Assembly: GCA_903813345.2 (NCBI GenBank)
Contig: CAIIXF020000191.1
Location: forward strand, 64,001-107,000
DNA from: Owenia fusiformis
Lineage: Eukaryota > Annelida > Polychaeta > Sabellida > Oweniidae
Direction: 5' to 3'
DNA length: 43,000 nt
The notes under the pieces were generated by a model. The model had not been told where the DNA came from. It made no database searches and worked only from the letters and a program-made list of their open reading frames with translations. Position numbers and translations under genes: made by a program. Below, one piece after another: positions 9,668 to 24,900 of this stretch (position 1 is the first letter of the stretch; each line of letters opens with the position of its first letter).

Positions 9668-12600
9668 AAGGCGCATTTTTGGGGTATTTTGTAGGTTTTG
9701 TCCCCTTTTGAGGTTTTTAAGTTCATTAAGAAGCCCAATAGCGCATATCATATTAAAGGACTGTATCTTAGCTGAACAATGGTACCAAAATCGTGACATT
9801 TTGAAGCAACTTTAGTGTTTTGGGGGCGAGGCCATTGTGCCAAGTACCCCGAATTCCATTCTCCCGTGCCACATAATTGTCTTCTGGGCAGTTTTGAATG
9901 AACCTTTGTTTCTCCCTAACGTTATGACGTCATAATATGCAATTGAACGCCTTGACATGGATATCACTCGAAAGATAGTAGAAATCGCTTTCCAATGATA
10001 CCCCATATGGCCATGTTCCCCTCAGTTGGGTGTACTCAATCTGTGATGCAAACTGTAAGGTGCACCCCTACCCCAAAGAAATTTCAAGAAATCTCAAAAT
10101 CAAATTTCCTGAATTTTGCTAAAAGGACCTGTGTCTATAAGGATTGAATCTTCCCCCGTGCATTTTCTCAAATATAGCATTGTTATATACCATTGTGATC
10201 GGGATAATGCCTACAATGCTAATATAACCATGTTGAAAGAAAACAAACTAATTCAGTTTACTATTAGAAGGCGCATTTTTGGGGTATTTTGTAGGTTTTG
10301 TCCCCTTTTGAGGTTTTTAAGTTCATTAAGAAGCCCAATAGCGCATATCATATTAAAGGACTGTATCTTAGCTGAACAATGGTACCAAAATCGTGACATT
10401 TTGAAGCAACTTTAGTGTTTTGGGGGCGAGGCCATTGTGCCAAGTACCCCGAATTCCATTCTCCCGTGCCACATAATTGTCTTCTGGGCAGTTTTGAATG
10501 AACCTTTGTTTCTCCCTAACGTTATGACGTCATAATATGCAATTGAACGCCTTGACATGGATATCACTCGAAAGATAGTAGAAATCGCTTTCCAATGATA
10601 CCCCATATGGCCATGTTCCCCTCAGTTGGGTGTACTCAATCTGTGATGCAAACTGTAAGGTGCACCCCTACCCCAAAGAAATTTCAAGAAATCTCAAAAT
10701 CAAATTTCCTGAATTTTGCTAAAAGGACCTGTGTCTATAAGGATTGAATCTTCCCCCGTGCATTTTCTCAAATATAGCATTGTTATATACCATTGTGATC
10801 GGGATAATGCCTACAATGCTAATATAACCATGTTGAAAGAAAACAAACTAATTCAGTTTACTATTAGAAGGCGCATTTTTGGGGTATTTTGTAGGTTTTG
10901 TCCCCTTTTGAGGTTTTTAAGTTCATTAAGAAGCCCAATAGCGCATATCATATTAAAGGACTGTATCTTAGCTGAACAATGGTACCAAAATCGTGACATT
11001 TTGAAGCAACTTTAGTGTTTTGGGGGCGAGGCCATTGTGCCAAGTACCCCGAATTCCATTCTCCCGTGCCACATAATTGTCTTCTGGGCAGTTTTGAATG
11101 AACCTTTGTTTCTCCCTAACGTTATGACGTCATAATATGCAATTGAACGCCTTGACATGGATATCACTCGAAAGATAGTAGAAATCGCTTTCCAATGATA
11201 CCCCATATGGCCATGTTCCCCTCAGTTGGGTGTACTCAATCTGTGATGCAAACTGTAAGGTGCACCCCTACCCCAAAGAAATTTCAAGAAATCTCAAAAT
11301 CAAATTTCCTGAATTTTGCTAAAAGGACCTGTGTCTATAAGGATTGAATCTTCCCCCGTGCATTTTCTCAAATATAGCATTGTTATATACCATTGTGATC
11401 GGGATAATGCCTACAATGCTAATATAACCATGTTGAAAGAAAACAAACTAATTCAGTTTACTATTAGAAGGCGCATTTTTGGGGTATTTTGTAGGTTTTG
11501 TCCCCTTTTGAGGTTTTTAAGTTCATTAAGAAGCCCAATAGCGCATATCATATTAAAGGACTGTATCTTAGCTGAACAATGGTACCAAAATCGTGACATT
11601 TTGAAGCAACTTTAGTGTTTTGGGGGCGAGGCCATTGTGCCAAGTACCCCGAATTCCATTCTCCCGTGCCACATAATTGTCTTCTGGGCAGTTTTGAATG
11701 AACCTTTGTTTCTCCCTAACGTTATGACGTCATAATATGCAATTGAACGCCTTGACATGGATATCACTCGAAAGATAGTAGAAATCGCTTTCCAATGATA
11801 CCCCATATGGCCATGTTCCCCTCAGTTGGGTGTACTCAATCTGTGATGCAAACTGTAAGGTGCACCCCTACCCCAAAGAAATTTCAAGAAATCTCAAAAT
11901 CAAATTTCCTGAATTTTGCTAAAAGGACCTGTGTCTATAAGGATTGAATCTTCCCCCGTGCATTTTCTCAAATATAGCATTGTTATATACCATTGTGATC
12001 GGGATAATGCCTACAATGCTAATATAACCATGTTGAAAGAAAACAAACTAATTCAGTTTACTATTAGAAGGCGCATTTTTGGGGTATTTTGTAGGTTTTG
12101 TCCCCTTTTGAGGTTTTTAAGTTCATTAAGAAGCCCAATAGCGCATATCATATTAAAGGACTGTATCTTAGCTGAACAATGGTACCAAAATCGTGACATT
12201 TTGAAGCAACTTTAGTGTTTTGGGGGCGAGGCCATTGTGCCAAGTACCCCGAATTCCATTCTCCCGTGCCACATAATTGTCTTCTGGGCAGTTTTGAATG
12301 AACCTTTGTTTCTCCCTAACGTTATGACGTCATAATATGCAATTGAACGCCTTGACATGGATATCACTCGAAAGATAGTAGAAATCGCTTTCCAATGATA
12401 CCCCATATGGCCATGTTCCCCTCAGTTGGGTGTACTCAATCTGTGATGCAAACTGTAAGGTGCACCCCTACCCCAAAGAAATTTCAAGAAATCTCAAAAT
12501 CAAATTTCCTGAATTTTGCTAAAAGGACCTGTGTCTATAAGGATTGAATCTTCCCCCGTGCATTTTCTCAAATATAGCATTGTTATATACCATTGTGATC

Positions 12601-15067
12601 GGGATAATGCCTACAATGCTAATATAACCATGTTGAAAGAAAACAAACTAATTCAGTTTACTATTAGAAGGCGCATTTTTGGGGTATTTTGTAGGTTTTG
12701 TCCCCTTTTGAGGTTTTTAAGTTCATTAAGAAGCCCAATAGCGCATATCATATTAAAGGACTGTATCTTAGCTGAACAATGGTACCAAAATCGTGACATT
12801 TTGAAGCAACTTTAGTGTTTTGGGGGCGAGGCCATTGTGCCAAGTACCCCGAATTCCATTCTCCCGTGCCACATAATTGTCTTCTGGGCAGTTTTGAATG
12901 AACCTTTGTTTCTCCCTAACGTTATGACGTCATAATATGCAATTGAACGCCTTGACATGGATATCACTCGAAAGATAGTAGAAATCGCTTTCCAATGATA
13001 CCCCATATGGCCATGTTCCCCTCAGTTGGGTGTACTCAATCTGTGATGCAAACTGTAAGGTGCACCCCTACCCCAAAGAAATTTCAAGAAATCTCAAAAT
13101 CAAATTTCCTGAATTTTGCTAAAAGGACCTGTGTCTATAAGGATTGAATCTTCCCCCGTGCATTTTCTCAAATATAGCATTGTTATATACCATTGTGATC
13201 GGGATAATGCCTACAATGCTAATATAACCATGTTGAAAGAAAACAAACTAATTCAGTTTACTATTAGAAGGCGCATTTTTGGGGTATTTTGTAGGTTTTG
13301 TCCCCTTTTGAGGTTTTTAAGTTCATTAAGAAGCCCAATAGCGCATATCATATTAAAGGACTGTATCTTAGCTGAACAATGGTACCAAAATCGTGACATT
13401 TTGAAGCAACTTTAGTGTTTTGGGGGCGAGGCCATTGTGCCAAGTACCCCGAATTCCATTCTCCCGTGCCACATAATTGTCTTCTGGGCAGTTTTGAATG
13501 AACCTTTGTTTCTCCCTAACGTTATGACGTCATAATATGCAATTGAACGCCTTGACATGGATATCACTCGAAAGATAGTAGAAATCGCTTTCCAATGATA
13601 CCCCATATGGCCATGTTCCCCTCAGTTGGGTGTACTCAATCTGTGATGCAAACTGTAAGGTGCACCCCTACCCCAAAGAAATTTCAAGAAATCTCAAAAT
13701 CAAATTTCCTGAATTTTGCTAAAAGGACCTGTGTCTATAAGGATTGAATCTTCCCCCGTGCATTTTCTCAAATATAGCATTGTTATATACCATTGTGATC
13801 GGGATAATGCCTACAATGCTAATATAACCATGTTGAAAGAAAACAAACTAATTCAGTTTACTATTAGAAGGCGCATTTTTGGGGTATTTTGTAGGTTTTG
13901 TCCCCTTTTGAGGTTTTTAAGTTCATTAAGAAGCCCAATAGCGCATATCATATTAAAGGACTGTATCTTAGCTGAACAATGGTACCAAAATCGTGACATT
14001 TTGAAGCAACTTTAGTGTTTTGGGGGCGAGGCCATTGTGCCAAGTACCCCGAATTCCATTCTCCCGTGCCACATAATTGTCTTCTGGGCAGTTTTGAATG
14101 AACCTTTGTTTCTCCCTAACGTTATGACGTCATAATATGCAATTGAACGCCTTGACATGGATATCACTCGAAAGATAGTAGAAATCGCTTTCCAATGATA
14201 CCCCATATGGCCATGTTCCCCTCAGTTGGGTGTACTCAATCTGTGATGCAAACTGTAAGGTGCACCCCTACCCCAAAGAAATTTCAAGAAATCTCAAAAT
14301 CAAATTTCCTGAATTTTGCTAAAAGGACCTGTGTCTATAAGGATTGAATCTTCCCCCGTGCATTTTCTCAAATATAGCATTGTTATATACCATTGTGATC
14401 GGGATAATGCCTACAATGCTAATATAACCATGTTGAAAGAAAACAAACTAATTCAGTTTACTATTAGAAGGCGCATTTTTGGGGTATTTTGTAGGTTTTG
14501 TCCCCTTTTGAGGTTTTTAAGTTCATTAAGAAGCCCAATAGCGCATATCATATTAAAGGACTGTATCTTAGCTGAACAATGGTACCAAAATCGTGACATT
14601 TTGAAGCAACTTTAGTGTTTTGGGGGCGAGGCCATTGTGCCAAGTACCCCGAATTCCATTCTCCCGTGCCACATAATTGTCTTCTGGGCAGTTTTGAATG
14701 AACCTTTGTTTCTCCCTAACGTTATGACGTCATAATATGCAATTGAACGCCTTGACATGGATATCACTCGAAAGATAGTAGAAATCGCTTTCCAATGATA
14801 CCCCATATGGCCATGTTCCCCTCAGTTGGGTGTACTCAATCTGTGATGCAAACTGTAAGGTGCACCCCTACCCCAAAGAAATTTCAAGAAATCTCAAAAT
14901 CAAATTTCCTGAATTTTGCTAAAAGGACCTGTGTCTATAAGGATTGAATCTTCCCCCGTGCATTTTCTCAAATATAGCATTGTTATATACCATTGTGATC
15001 GGGATAATGCCTACAATGCTAATATAACCATGTTGAAAGAAAACAAACTAATTCAGTTTACTATTAG
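9668..15067 (+). repeat. Run of 9 monomers
   Basis: Nine complete 600-bp monomers, 5,400 bp, with no internal difference seen by eye. Confidence 0.97.
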
Positions 15068-15523
15068 GATATAGTCCTGAGTAAGGACACTAGCGGTTAC
15101 CGTTAGTGATTTGGTTTTCTGTATAAAAAGTCATTTTTCTCCTTTCCTACCCCATTGGAGCGCCATTTGGCGTTTGGGAAGTGAATTGGGACTAAATATT
15201 TATAAGGTTGGTCCTGATTTATCTGAAAACATGCCAAAGTTCAGTGGGAAATCTCATTTTAAGCTGGCGGCGGAGTGATTTTGACCTTGGTGATTTTACC
15301 AGAATTCTCTGAGAAATCTGACGATAGAGGGGGTTAGTGTCTTCAAGTTTATTTATCTCAAAAATTCGGTGGACAACCCATGGTAAGATTGTTATAGCAG
15401 TCTAGGCGAGTCTCTCCCGAACACTGTGGTATGTTGCACTAGGCTTGGATACTAATCGTTAATAAGATACAGGGTAAAATGTTATAATGGCCACCTATGG
15501 GAAACTCTACTGTGGTCTTCAAC
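15068..15523 (+). repeat. 456-bp interspersed segment, copy 4
   Basis: Matches copy 1 by eye and has the same CTATTAG junctions. It separates runs of 9 and 10 monomers. Confidence 0.95.
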
Positions 15524-15530
15524 CTATTAG

Positions 15531-18500
15531 AAGGCGCATTTTTGGGGTATTTTGTAGGTTTTGTCCCCTTTTGAGGTTTTTAAGTTCATTAAGAAGCCCA
15601 ATAGCGCATATCATATTAAAGGACTGTATCTTAGCTGAACAATGGTACCAAAATCGTGACATTTTGAAGCAACTTTAGTGTTTTGGGGGCGAGGCCATTG
15701 TGCCAAGTACCCCGAATTCCATTCTCCCGTGCCACATAATTGTCTTCTGGGCAGTTTTGAATGAACCTTTGTTTCTCCCTAACGTTATGACGTCATAATA
15801 TGCAATTGAACGCCTTGACATGGATATCACTCGAAAGATAGTAGAAATCGCTTTCCAATGATACCCCATATGGCCATGTTCCCCTCAGTTGGGTGTACTC
15901 AATCTGTGATGCAAACTGTAAGGTGCACCCCTACCCCAAAGAAATTTCAAGAAATCTCAAAATCAAATTTCCTGAATTTTGCTAAAAGGACCTGTGTCTA
16001 TAAGGATTGAATCTTCCCCCGTGCATTTTCTCAAATATAGCATTGTTATATACCATTGTGATCGGGATAATGCCTACAATGCTAATATAACCATGTTGAA
16101 AGAAAACAAACTAATTCAGTTTACTATTAGAAGGCGCATTTTTGGGGTATTTTGTAGGTTTTGTCCCCTTTTGAGGTTTTTAAGTTCATTAAGAAGCCCA
16201 ATAGCGCATATCATATTAAAGGACTGTATCTTAGCTGAACAATGGTACCAAAATCGTGACATTTTGAAGCAACTTTAGTGTTTTGGGGGCGAGGCCATTG
16301 TGCCAAGTACCCCGAATTCCATTCTCCCGTGCCACATAATTGTCTTCTGGGCAGTTTTGAATGAACCTTTGTTTCTCCCTAACGTTATGACGTCATAATA
16401 TGCAATTGAACGCCTTGACATGGATATCACTCGAAAGATAGTAGAAATCGCTTTCCAATGATACCCCATATGGCCATGTTCCCCTCAGTTGGGTGTACTC
16501 AATCTGTGATGCAAACTGTAAGGTGCACCCCTACCCCAAAGAAATTTCAAGAAATCTCAAAATCAAATTTCCTGAATTTTGCTAAAAGGACCTGTGTCTA
16601 TAAGGATTGAATCTTCCCCCGTGCATTTTCTCAAATATAGCATTGTTATATACCATTGTGATCGGGATAATGCCTACAATGCTAATATAACCATGTTGAA
16701 AGAAAACAAACTAATTCAGTTTACTATTAGAAGGCGCATTTTTGGGGTATTTTGTAGGTTTTGTCCCCTTTTGAGGTTTTTAAGTTCATTAAGAAGCCCA
16801 ATAGCGCATATCATATTAAAGGACTGTATCTTAGCTGAACAATGGTACCAAAATCGTGACATTTTGAAGCAACTTTAGTGTTTTGGGGGCGAGGCCATTG
16901 TGCCAAGTACCCCGAATTCCATTCTCCCGTGCCACATAATTGTCTTCTGGGCAGTTTTGAATGAACCTTTGTTTCTCCCTAACGTTATGACGTCATAATA
17001 TGCAATTGAACGCCTTGACATGGATATCACTCGAAAGATAGTAGAAATCGCTTTCCAATGATACCCCATATGGCCATGTTCCCCTCAGTTGGGTGTACTC
17101 AATCTGTGATGCAAACTGTAAGGTGCACCCCTACCCCAAAGAAATTTCAAGAAATCTCAAAATCAAATTTCCTGAATTTTGCTAAAAGGACCTGTGTCTA
17201 TAAGGATTGAATCTTCCCCCGTGCATTTTCTCAAATATAGCATTGTTATATACCATTGTGATCGGGATAATGCCTACAATGCTAATATAACCATGTTGAA
17301 AGAAAACAAACTAATTCAGTTTACTATTAGAAGGCGCATTTTTGGGGTATTTTGTAGGTTTTGTCCCCTTTTGAGGTTTTTAAGTTCATTAAGAAGCCCA
17401 ATAGCGCATATCATATTAAAGGACTGTATCTTAGCTGAACAATGGTACCAAAATCGTGACATTTTGAAGCAACTTTAGTGTTTTGGGGGCGAGGCCATTG
17501 TGCCAAGTACCCCGAATTCCATTCTCCCGTGCCACATAATTGTCTTCTGGGCAGTTTTGAATGAACCTTTGTTTCTCCCTAACGTTATGACGTCATAATA
17601 TGCAATTGAACGCCTTGACATGGATATCACTCGAAAGATAGTAGAAATCGCTTTCCAATGATACCCCATATGGCCATGTTCCCCTCAGTTGGGTGTACTC
17701 AATCTGTGATGCAAACTGTAAGGTGCACCCCTACCCCAAAGAAATTTCAAGAAATCTCAAAATCAAATTTCCTGAATTTTGCTAAAAGGACCTGTGTCTA
17801 TAAGGATTGAATCTTCCCCCGTGCATTTTCTCAAATATAGCATTGTTATATACCATTGTGATCGGGATAATGCCTACAATGCTAATATAACCATGTTGAA
17901 AGAAAACAAACTAATTCAGTTTACTATTAGAAGGCGCATTTTTGGGGTATTTTGTAGGTTTTGTCCCCTTTTGAGGTTTTTAAGTTCATTAAGAAGCCCA
18001 ATAGCGCATATCATATTAAAGGACTGTATCTTAGCTGAACAATGGTACCAAAATCGTGACATTTTGAAGCAACTTTAGTGTTTTGGGGGCGAGGCCATTG
18101 TGCCAAGTACCCCGAATTCCATTCTCCCGTGCCACATAATTGTCTTCTGGGCAGTTTTGAATGAACCTTTGTTTCTCCCTAACGTTATGACGTCATAATA
18201 TGCAATTGAACGCCTTGACATGGATATCACTCGAAAGATAGTAGAAATCGCTTTCCAATGATACCCCATATGGCCATGTTCCCCTCAGTTGGGTGTACTC
18301 AATCTGTGATGCAAACTGTAAGGTGCACCCCTACCCCAAAGAAATTTCAAGAAATCTCAAAATCAAATTTCCTGAATTTTGCTAAAAGGACCTGTGTCTA
18401 TAAGGATTGAATCTTCCCCCGTGCATTTTCTCAAATATAGCATTGTTATATACCATTGTGATCGGGATAATGCCTACAATGCTAATATAACCATGTTGAA

Positions 18501-21500
18501 AGAAAACAAACTAATTCAGTTTACTATTAGAAGGCGCATTTTTGGGGTATTTTGTAGGTTTTGTCCCCTTTTGAGGTTTTTAAGTTCATTAAGAAGCCCA
18601 ATAGCGCATATCATATTAAAGGACTGTATCTTAGCTGAACAATGGTACCAAAATCGTGACATTTTGAAGCAACTTTAGTGTTTTGGGGGCGAGGCCATTG
18701 TGCCAAGTACCCCGAATTCCATTCTCCCGTGCCACATAATTGTCTTCTGGGCAGTTTTGAATGAACCTTTGTTTCTCCCTAACGTTATGACGTCATAATA
18801 TGCAATTGAACGCCTTGACATGGATATCACTCGAAAGATAGTAGAAATCGCTTTCCAATGATACCCCATATGGCCATGTTCCCCTCAGTTGGGTGTACTC
18901 AATCTGTGATGCAAACTGTAAGGTGCACCCCTACCCCAAAGAAATTTCAAGAAATCTCAAAATCAAATTTCCTGAATTTTGCTAAAAGGACCTGTGTCTA
19001 TAAGGATTGAATCTTCCCCCGTGCATTTTCTCAAATATAGCATTGTTATATACCATTGTGATCGGGATAATGCCTACAATGCTAATATAACCATGTTGAA
19101 AGAAAACAAACTAATTCAGTTTACTATTAGAAGGCGCATTTTTGGGGTATTTTGTAGGTTTTGTCCCCTTTTGAGGTTTTTAAGTTCATTAAGAAGCCCA
19201 ATAGCGCATATCATATTAAAGGACTGTATCTTAGCTGAACAATGGTACCAAAATCGTGACATTTTGAAGCAACTTTAGTGTTTTGGGGGCGAGGCCATTG
19301 TGCCAAGTACCCCGAATTCCATTCTCCCGTGCCACATAATTGTCTTCTGGGCAGTTTTGAATGAACCTTTGTTTCTCCCTAACGTTATGACGTCATAATA
19401 TGCAATTGAACGCCTTGACATGGATATCACTCGAAAGATAGTAGAAATCGCTTTCCAATGATACCCCATATGGCCATGTTCCCCTCAGTTGGGTGTACTC
19501 AATCTGTGATGCAAACTGTAAGGTGCACCCCTACCCCAAAGAAATTTCAAGAAATCTCAAAATCAAATTTCCTGAATTTTGCTAAAAGGACCTGTGTCTA
19601 TAAGGATTGAATCTTCCCCCGTGCATTTTCTCAAATATAGCATTGTTATATACCATTGTGATCGGGATAATGCCTACAATGCTAATATAACCATGTTGAA
19701 AGAAAACAAACTAATTCAGTTTACTATTAGAAGGCGCATTTTTGGGGTATTTTGTAGGTTTTGTCCCCTTTTGAGGTTTTTAAGTTCATTAAGAAGCCCA
19801 ATAGCGCATATCATATTAAAGGACTGTATCTTAGCTGAACAATGGTACCAAAATCGTGACATTTTGAAGCAACTTTAGTGTTTTGGGGGCGAGGCCATTG
19901 TGCCAAGTACCCCGAATTCCATTCTCCCGTGCCACATAATTGTCTTCTGGGCAGTTTTGAATGAACCTTTGTTTCTCCCTAACGTTATGACGTCATAATA
20001 TGCAATTGAACGCCTTGACATGGATATCACTCGAAAGATAGTAGAAATCGCTTTCCAATGATACCCCATATGGCCATGTTCCCCTCAGTTGGGTGTACTC
20101 AATCTGTGATGCAAACTGTAAGGTGCACCCCTACCCCAAAGAAATTTCAAGAAATCTCAAAATCAAATTTCCTGAATTTTGCTAAAAGGACCTGTGTCTA
20201 TAAGGATTGAATCTTCCCCCGTGCATTTTCTCAAATATAGCATTGTTATATACCATTGTGATCGGGATAATGCCTACAATGCTAATATAACCATGTTGAA
20301 AGAAAACAAACTAATTCAGTTTACTATTAGAAGGCGCATTTTTGGGGTATTTTGTAGGTTTTGTCCCCTTTTGAGGTTTTTAAGTTCATTAAGAAGCCCA
20401 ATAGCGCATATCATATTAAAGGACTGTATCTTAGCTGAACAATGGTACCAAAATCGTGACATTTTGAAGCAACTTTAGTGTTTTGGGGGCGAGGCCATTG
20501 TGCCAAGTACCCCGAATTCCATTCTCCCGTGCCACATAATTGTCTTCTGGGCAGTTTTGAATGAACCTTTGTTTCTCCCTAACGTTATGACGTCATAATA
20601 TGCAATTGAACGCCTTGACATGGATATCACTCGAAAGATAGTAGAAATCGCTTTCCAATGATACCCCATATGGCCATGTTCCCCTCAGTTGGGTGTACTC
20701 AATCTGTGATGCAAACTGTAAGGTGCACCCCTACCCCAAAGAAATTTCAAGAAATCTCAAAATCAAATTTCCTGAATTTTGCTAAAAGGACCTGTGTCTA
20801 TAAGGATTGAATCTTCCCCCGTGCATTTTCTCAAATATAGCATTGTTATATACCATTGTGATCGGGATAATGCCTACAATGCTAATATAACCATGTTGAA
20901 AGAAAACAAACTAATTCAGTTTACTATTAGAAGGCGCATTTTTGGGGTATTTTGTAGGTTTTGTCCCCTTTTGAGGTTTTTAAGTTCATTAAGAAGCCCA
21001 ATAGCGCATATCATATTAAAGGACTGTATCTTAGCTGAACAATGGTACCAAAATCGTGACATTTTGAAGCAACTTTAGTGTTTTGGGGGCGAGGCCATTG
21101 TGCCAAGTACCCCGAATTCCATTCTCCCGTGCCACATAATTGTCTTCTGGGCAGTTTTGAATGAACCTTTGTTTCTCCCTAACGTTATGACGTCATAATA
21201 TGCAATTGAACGCCTTGACATGGATATCACTCGAAAGATAGTAGAAATCGCTTTCCAATGATACCCCATATGGCCATGTTCCCCTCAGTTGGGTGTACTC
21301 AATCTGTGATGCAAACTGTAAGGTGCACCCCTACCCCAAAGAAATTTCAAGAAATCTCAAAATCAAATTTCCTGAATTTTGCTAAAAGGACCTGTGTCTA
21401 TAAGGATTGAATCTTCCCCCGTGCATTTTCTCAAATATAGCATTGTTATATACCATTGTGATCGGGATAATGCCTACAATGCTAATATAACCATGTTGAA

Positions 21501-21530
21501 AGAAAACAAACTAATTCAGTTTACTATTAG
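15531..21530 (+). repeat. Run of 10 monomers
   Basis: Ten complete 600-bp monomers, 6,000 bp, with no internal difference seen by eye. Confidence 0.97.
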
Positions 21531-21986
21531 GATATAGTCCTGAGTAAGGACACTAGCGGTTACCGTTAGTGATTTGGTTTTCTGTATAAAAAGTCATTTT
21601 TCTCCTTTCCTACCCCATTGGAGCGCCATTTGGCGTTTGGGAAGTGAATTGGGACTAAATATTTATAAGGTTGGTCCTGATTTATCTGAAAACATGCCAA
21701 AGTTCAGTGGGAAATCTCATTTTAAGCTGGCGGCGGAGTGATTTTGACCTTGGTGATTTTACCAGAATTCTCTGAGAAATCTGACGATAGAGGGGGTTAG
21801 TGTCTTCAAGTTTATTTATCTCAAAAATTCGGTGGACAACCCATGGTAAGATTGTTATAGCAGTCTAGGCGAGTCTCTCCCGAACACTGTGGTATGTTGC
21901 ACTAGGCTTGGATACTAATCGTTAATAAGATACAGGGTAAAATGTTATAATGGCCACCTATGGGAAACTCTACTGTGGTCTTCAAC
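21531..21986 (+). repeat. 456-bp interspersed segment, copy 5
   Basis: Matches copy 1 by eye and has the same CTATTAG junctions. The monomer directly after it carries the variant at 22471. Confidence 0.95.
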
Positions 21987-21993
21987 CTATTAG

Positions 21994-24900
21994 AAGGCGC
22001 ATTTTTGGGGTATTTTGTAGGTTTTGTCCCCTTTTGAGGTTTTTAAGTTCATTAAGAAGCCCAATAGCGCATATCATATTAAAGGACTGTATCTTAGCTG
22101 AACAATGGTACCAAAATCGTGACATTTTGAAGCAACTTTAGTGTTTTGGGGGCGAGGCCATTGTGCCAAGTACCCCGAATTCCATTCTCCCGTGCCACAT
22201 AATTGTCTTCTGGGCAGTTTTGAATGAACCTTTGTTTCTCCCTAACGTTATGACGTCATAATATGCAATTGAACGCCTTGACATGGATATCACTCGAAAG
22301 ATAGTAGAAATCGCTTTCCAATGATACCCCATATGGCCATGTTCCCCTCAGTTGGGTGTACTCAATCTGTGATGCAAACTGTAAGGTGCACCCCTACCCC
22401 AAAGAAATTTCAAGAAATCTCAAAATCAAATTTCCTGAATTTTGCTAAAAGGACCTGTGTCTATAAGGATCGAATCTTCCCCCGTGCATTTTCTCAAATA
22501 TAGCATTGTTATATACCATTGTGATCGGGATAATGCCTACAATGCTAATATAACCATGTTGAAAGAAAACAAACTAATTCAGTTTACTATTAGAAGGCGC
22601 ATTTTTGGGGTATTTTGTAGGTTTTGTCCCCTTTTGAGGTTTTTAAGTTCATTAAGAAGCCCAATAGCGCATATCATATTAAAGGACTGTATCTTAGCTG
22701 AACAATGGTACCAAAATCGTGACATTTTGAAGCAACTTTAGTGTTTTGGGGGCGAGGCCATTGTGCCAAGTACCCCGAATTCCATTCTCCCGTGCCACAT
22801 AATTGTCTTCTGGGCAGTTTTGAATGAACCTTTGTTTCTCCCTAACGTTATGACGTCATAATATGCAATTGAACGCCTTGACATGGATATCACTCGAAAG
22901 ATAGTAGAAATCGCTTTCCAATGATACCCCATATGGCCATGTTCCCCTCAGTTGGGTGTACTCAATCTGTGATGCAAACTGTAAGGTGCACCCCTACCCC
23001 AAAGAAATTTCAAGAAATCTCAAAATCAAATTTCCTGAATTTTGCTAAAAGGACCTGTGTCTATAAGGATTGAATCTTCCCCCGTGCATTTTCTCAAATA
23101 TAGCATTGTTATATACCATTGTGATCGGGATAATGCCTACAATGCTAATATAACCATGTTGAAAGAAAACAAACTAATTCAGTTTACTATTAGAAGGCGC
23201 ATTTTTGGGGTATTTTGTAGGTTTTGTCCCCTTTTGAGGTTTTTAAGTTCATTAAGAAGCCCAATAGCGCATATCATATTAAAGGACTGTATCTTAGCTG
23301 AACAATGGTACCAAAATCGTGACATTTTGAAGCAACTTTAGTGTTTTGGGGGCGAGGCCATTGTGCCAAGTACCCCGAATTCCATTCTCCCGTGCCACAT
23401 AATTGTCTTCTGGGCAGTTTTGAATGAACCTTTGTTTCTCCCTAACGTTATGACGTCATAATATGCAATTGAACGCCTTGACATGGATATCACTCGAAAG
23501 ATAGTAGAAATCGCTTTCCAATGATACCCCATATGGCCATGTTCCCCTCAGTTGGGTGTACTCAATCTGTGATGCAAACTGTAAGGTGCACCCCTACCCC
23601 AAAGAAATTTCAAGAAATCTCAAAATCAAATTTCCTGAATTTTGCTAAAAGGACCTGTGTCTATAAGGATTGAATCTTCCCCCGTGCATTTTCTCAAATA
23701 TAGCATTGTTATATACCATTGTGATCGGGATAATGCCTACAATGCTAATATAACCATGTTGAAAGAAAACAAACTAATTCAGTTTACTATTAGAAGGCGC
23801 ATTTTTGGGGTATTTTGTAGGTTTTGTCCCCTTTTGAGGTTTTTAAGTTCATTAAGAAGCCCAATAGCGCATATCATATTAAAGGACTGTATCTTAGCTG
23901 AACAATGGTACCAAAATCGTGACATTTTGAAGCAACTTTAGTGTTTTGGGGGCGAGGCCATTGTGCCAAGTACCCCGAATTCCATTCTCCCGTGCCACAT
24001 AATTGTCTTCTGGGCAGTTTTGAATGAACCTTTGTTTCTCCCTAACGTTATGACGTCATAATATGCAATTGAACGCCTTGACATGGATATCACTCGAAAG
24101 ATAGTAGAAATCGCTTTCCAATGATACCCCATATGGCCATGTTCCCCTCAGTTGGGTGTACTCAATCTGTGATGCAAACTGTAAGGTGCACCCCTACCCC
24201 AAAGAAATTTCAAGAAATCTCAAAATCAAATTTCCTGAATTTTGCTAAAAGGACCTGTGTCTATAAGGATTGAATCTTCCCCCGTGCATTTTCTCAAATA
24301 TAGCATTGTTATATACCATTGTGATCGGGATAATGCCTACAATGCTAATATAACCATGTTGAAAGAAAACAAACTAATTCAGTTTACTATTAGAAGGCGC
24401 ATTTTTGGGGTATTTTGTAGGTTTTGTCCCCTTTTGAGGTTTTTAAGTTCATTAAGAAGCCCAATAGCGCATATCATATTAAAGGACTGTATCTTAGCTG
24501 AACAATGGTACCAAAATCGTGACATTTTGAAGCAACTTTAGTGTTTTGGGGGCGAGGCCATTGTGCCAAGTACCCCGAATTCCATTCTCCCGTGCCACAT
24601 AATTGTCTTCTGGGCAGTTTTGAATGAACCTTTGTTTCTCCCTAACGTTATGACGTCATAATATGCAATTGAACGCCTTGACATGGATATCACTCGAAAG
24701 ATAGTAGAAATCGCTTTCCAATGATACCCCATATGGCCATGTTCCCCTCAGTTGGGTGTACTCAATCTGTGATGCAAACTGTAAGGTGCACCCCTACCCC
24801 AAAGAAATTTCAAGAAATCTCAAAATCAAATTTCCTGAATTTTGCTAAAAGGACCTGTGTCTATAAGGATTGAATCTTCCCCCGTGCATTTTCTCAAATA

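Noticed and set aside
22467-22477. pol III B-box-like sequence created by the 22471 variant
   Set aside because: Only one monomer has the match, no A box lies at a suitable distance upstream, and no tRNA fold is visible.
22321-22503. 60-codon plus-strand frame unique to one monomer
   Set aside because: Opened by the single T-to-C change at 22471 removing a stop; a chance effect of the variant.
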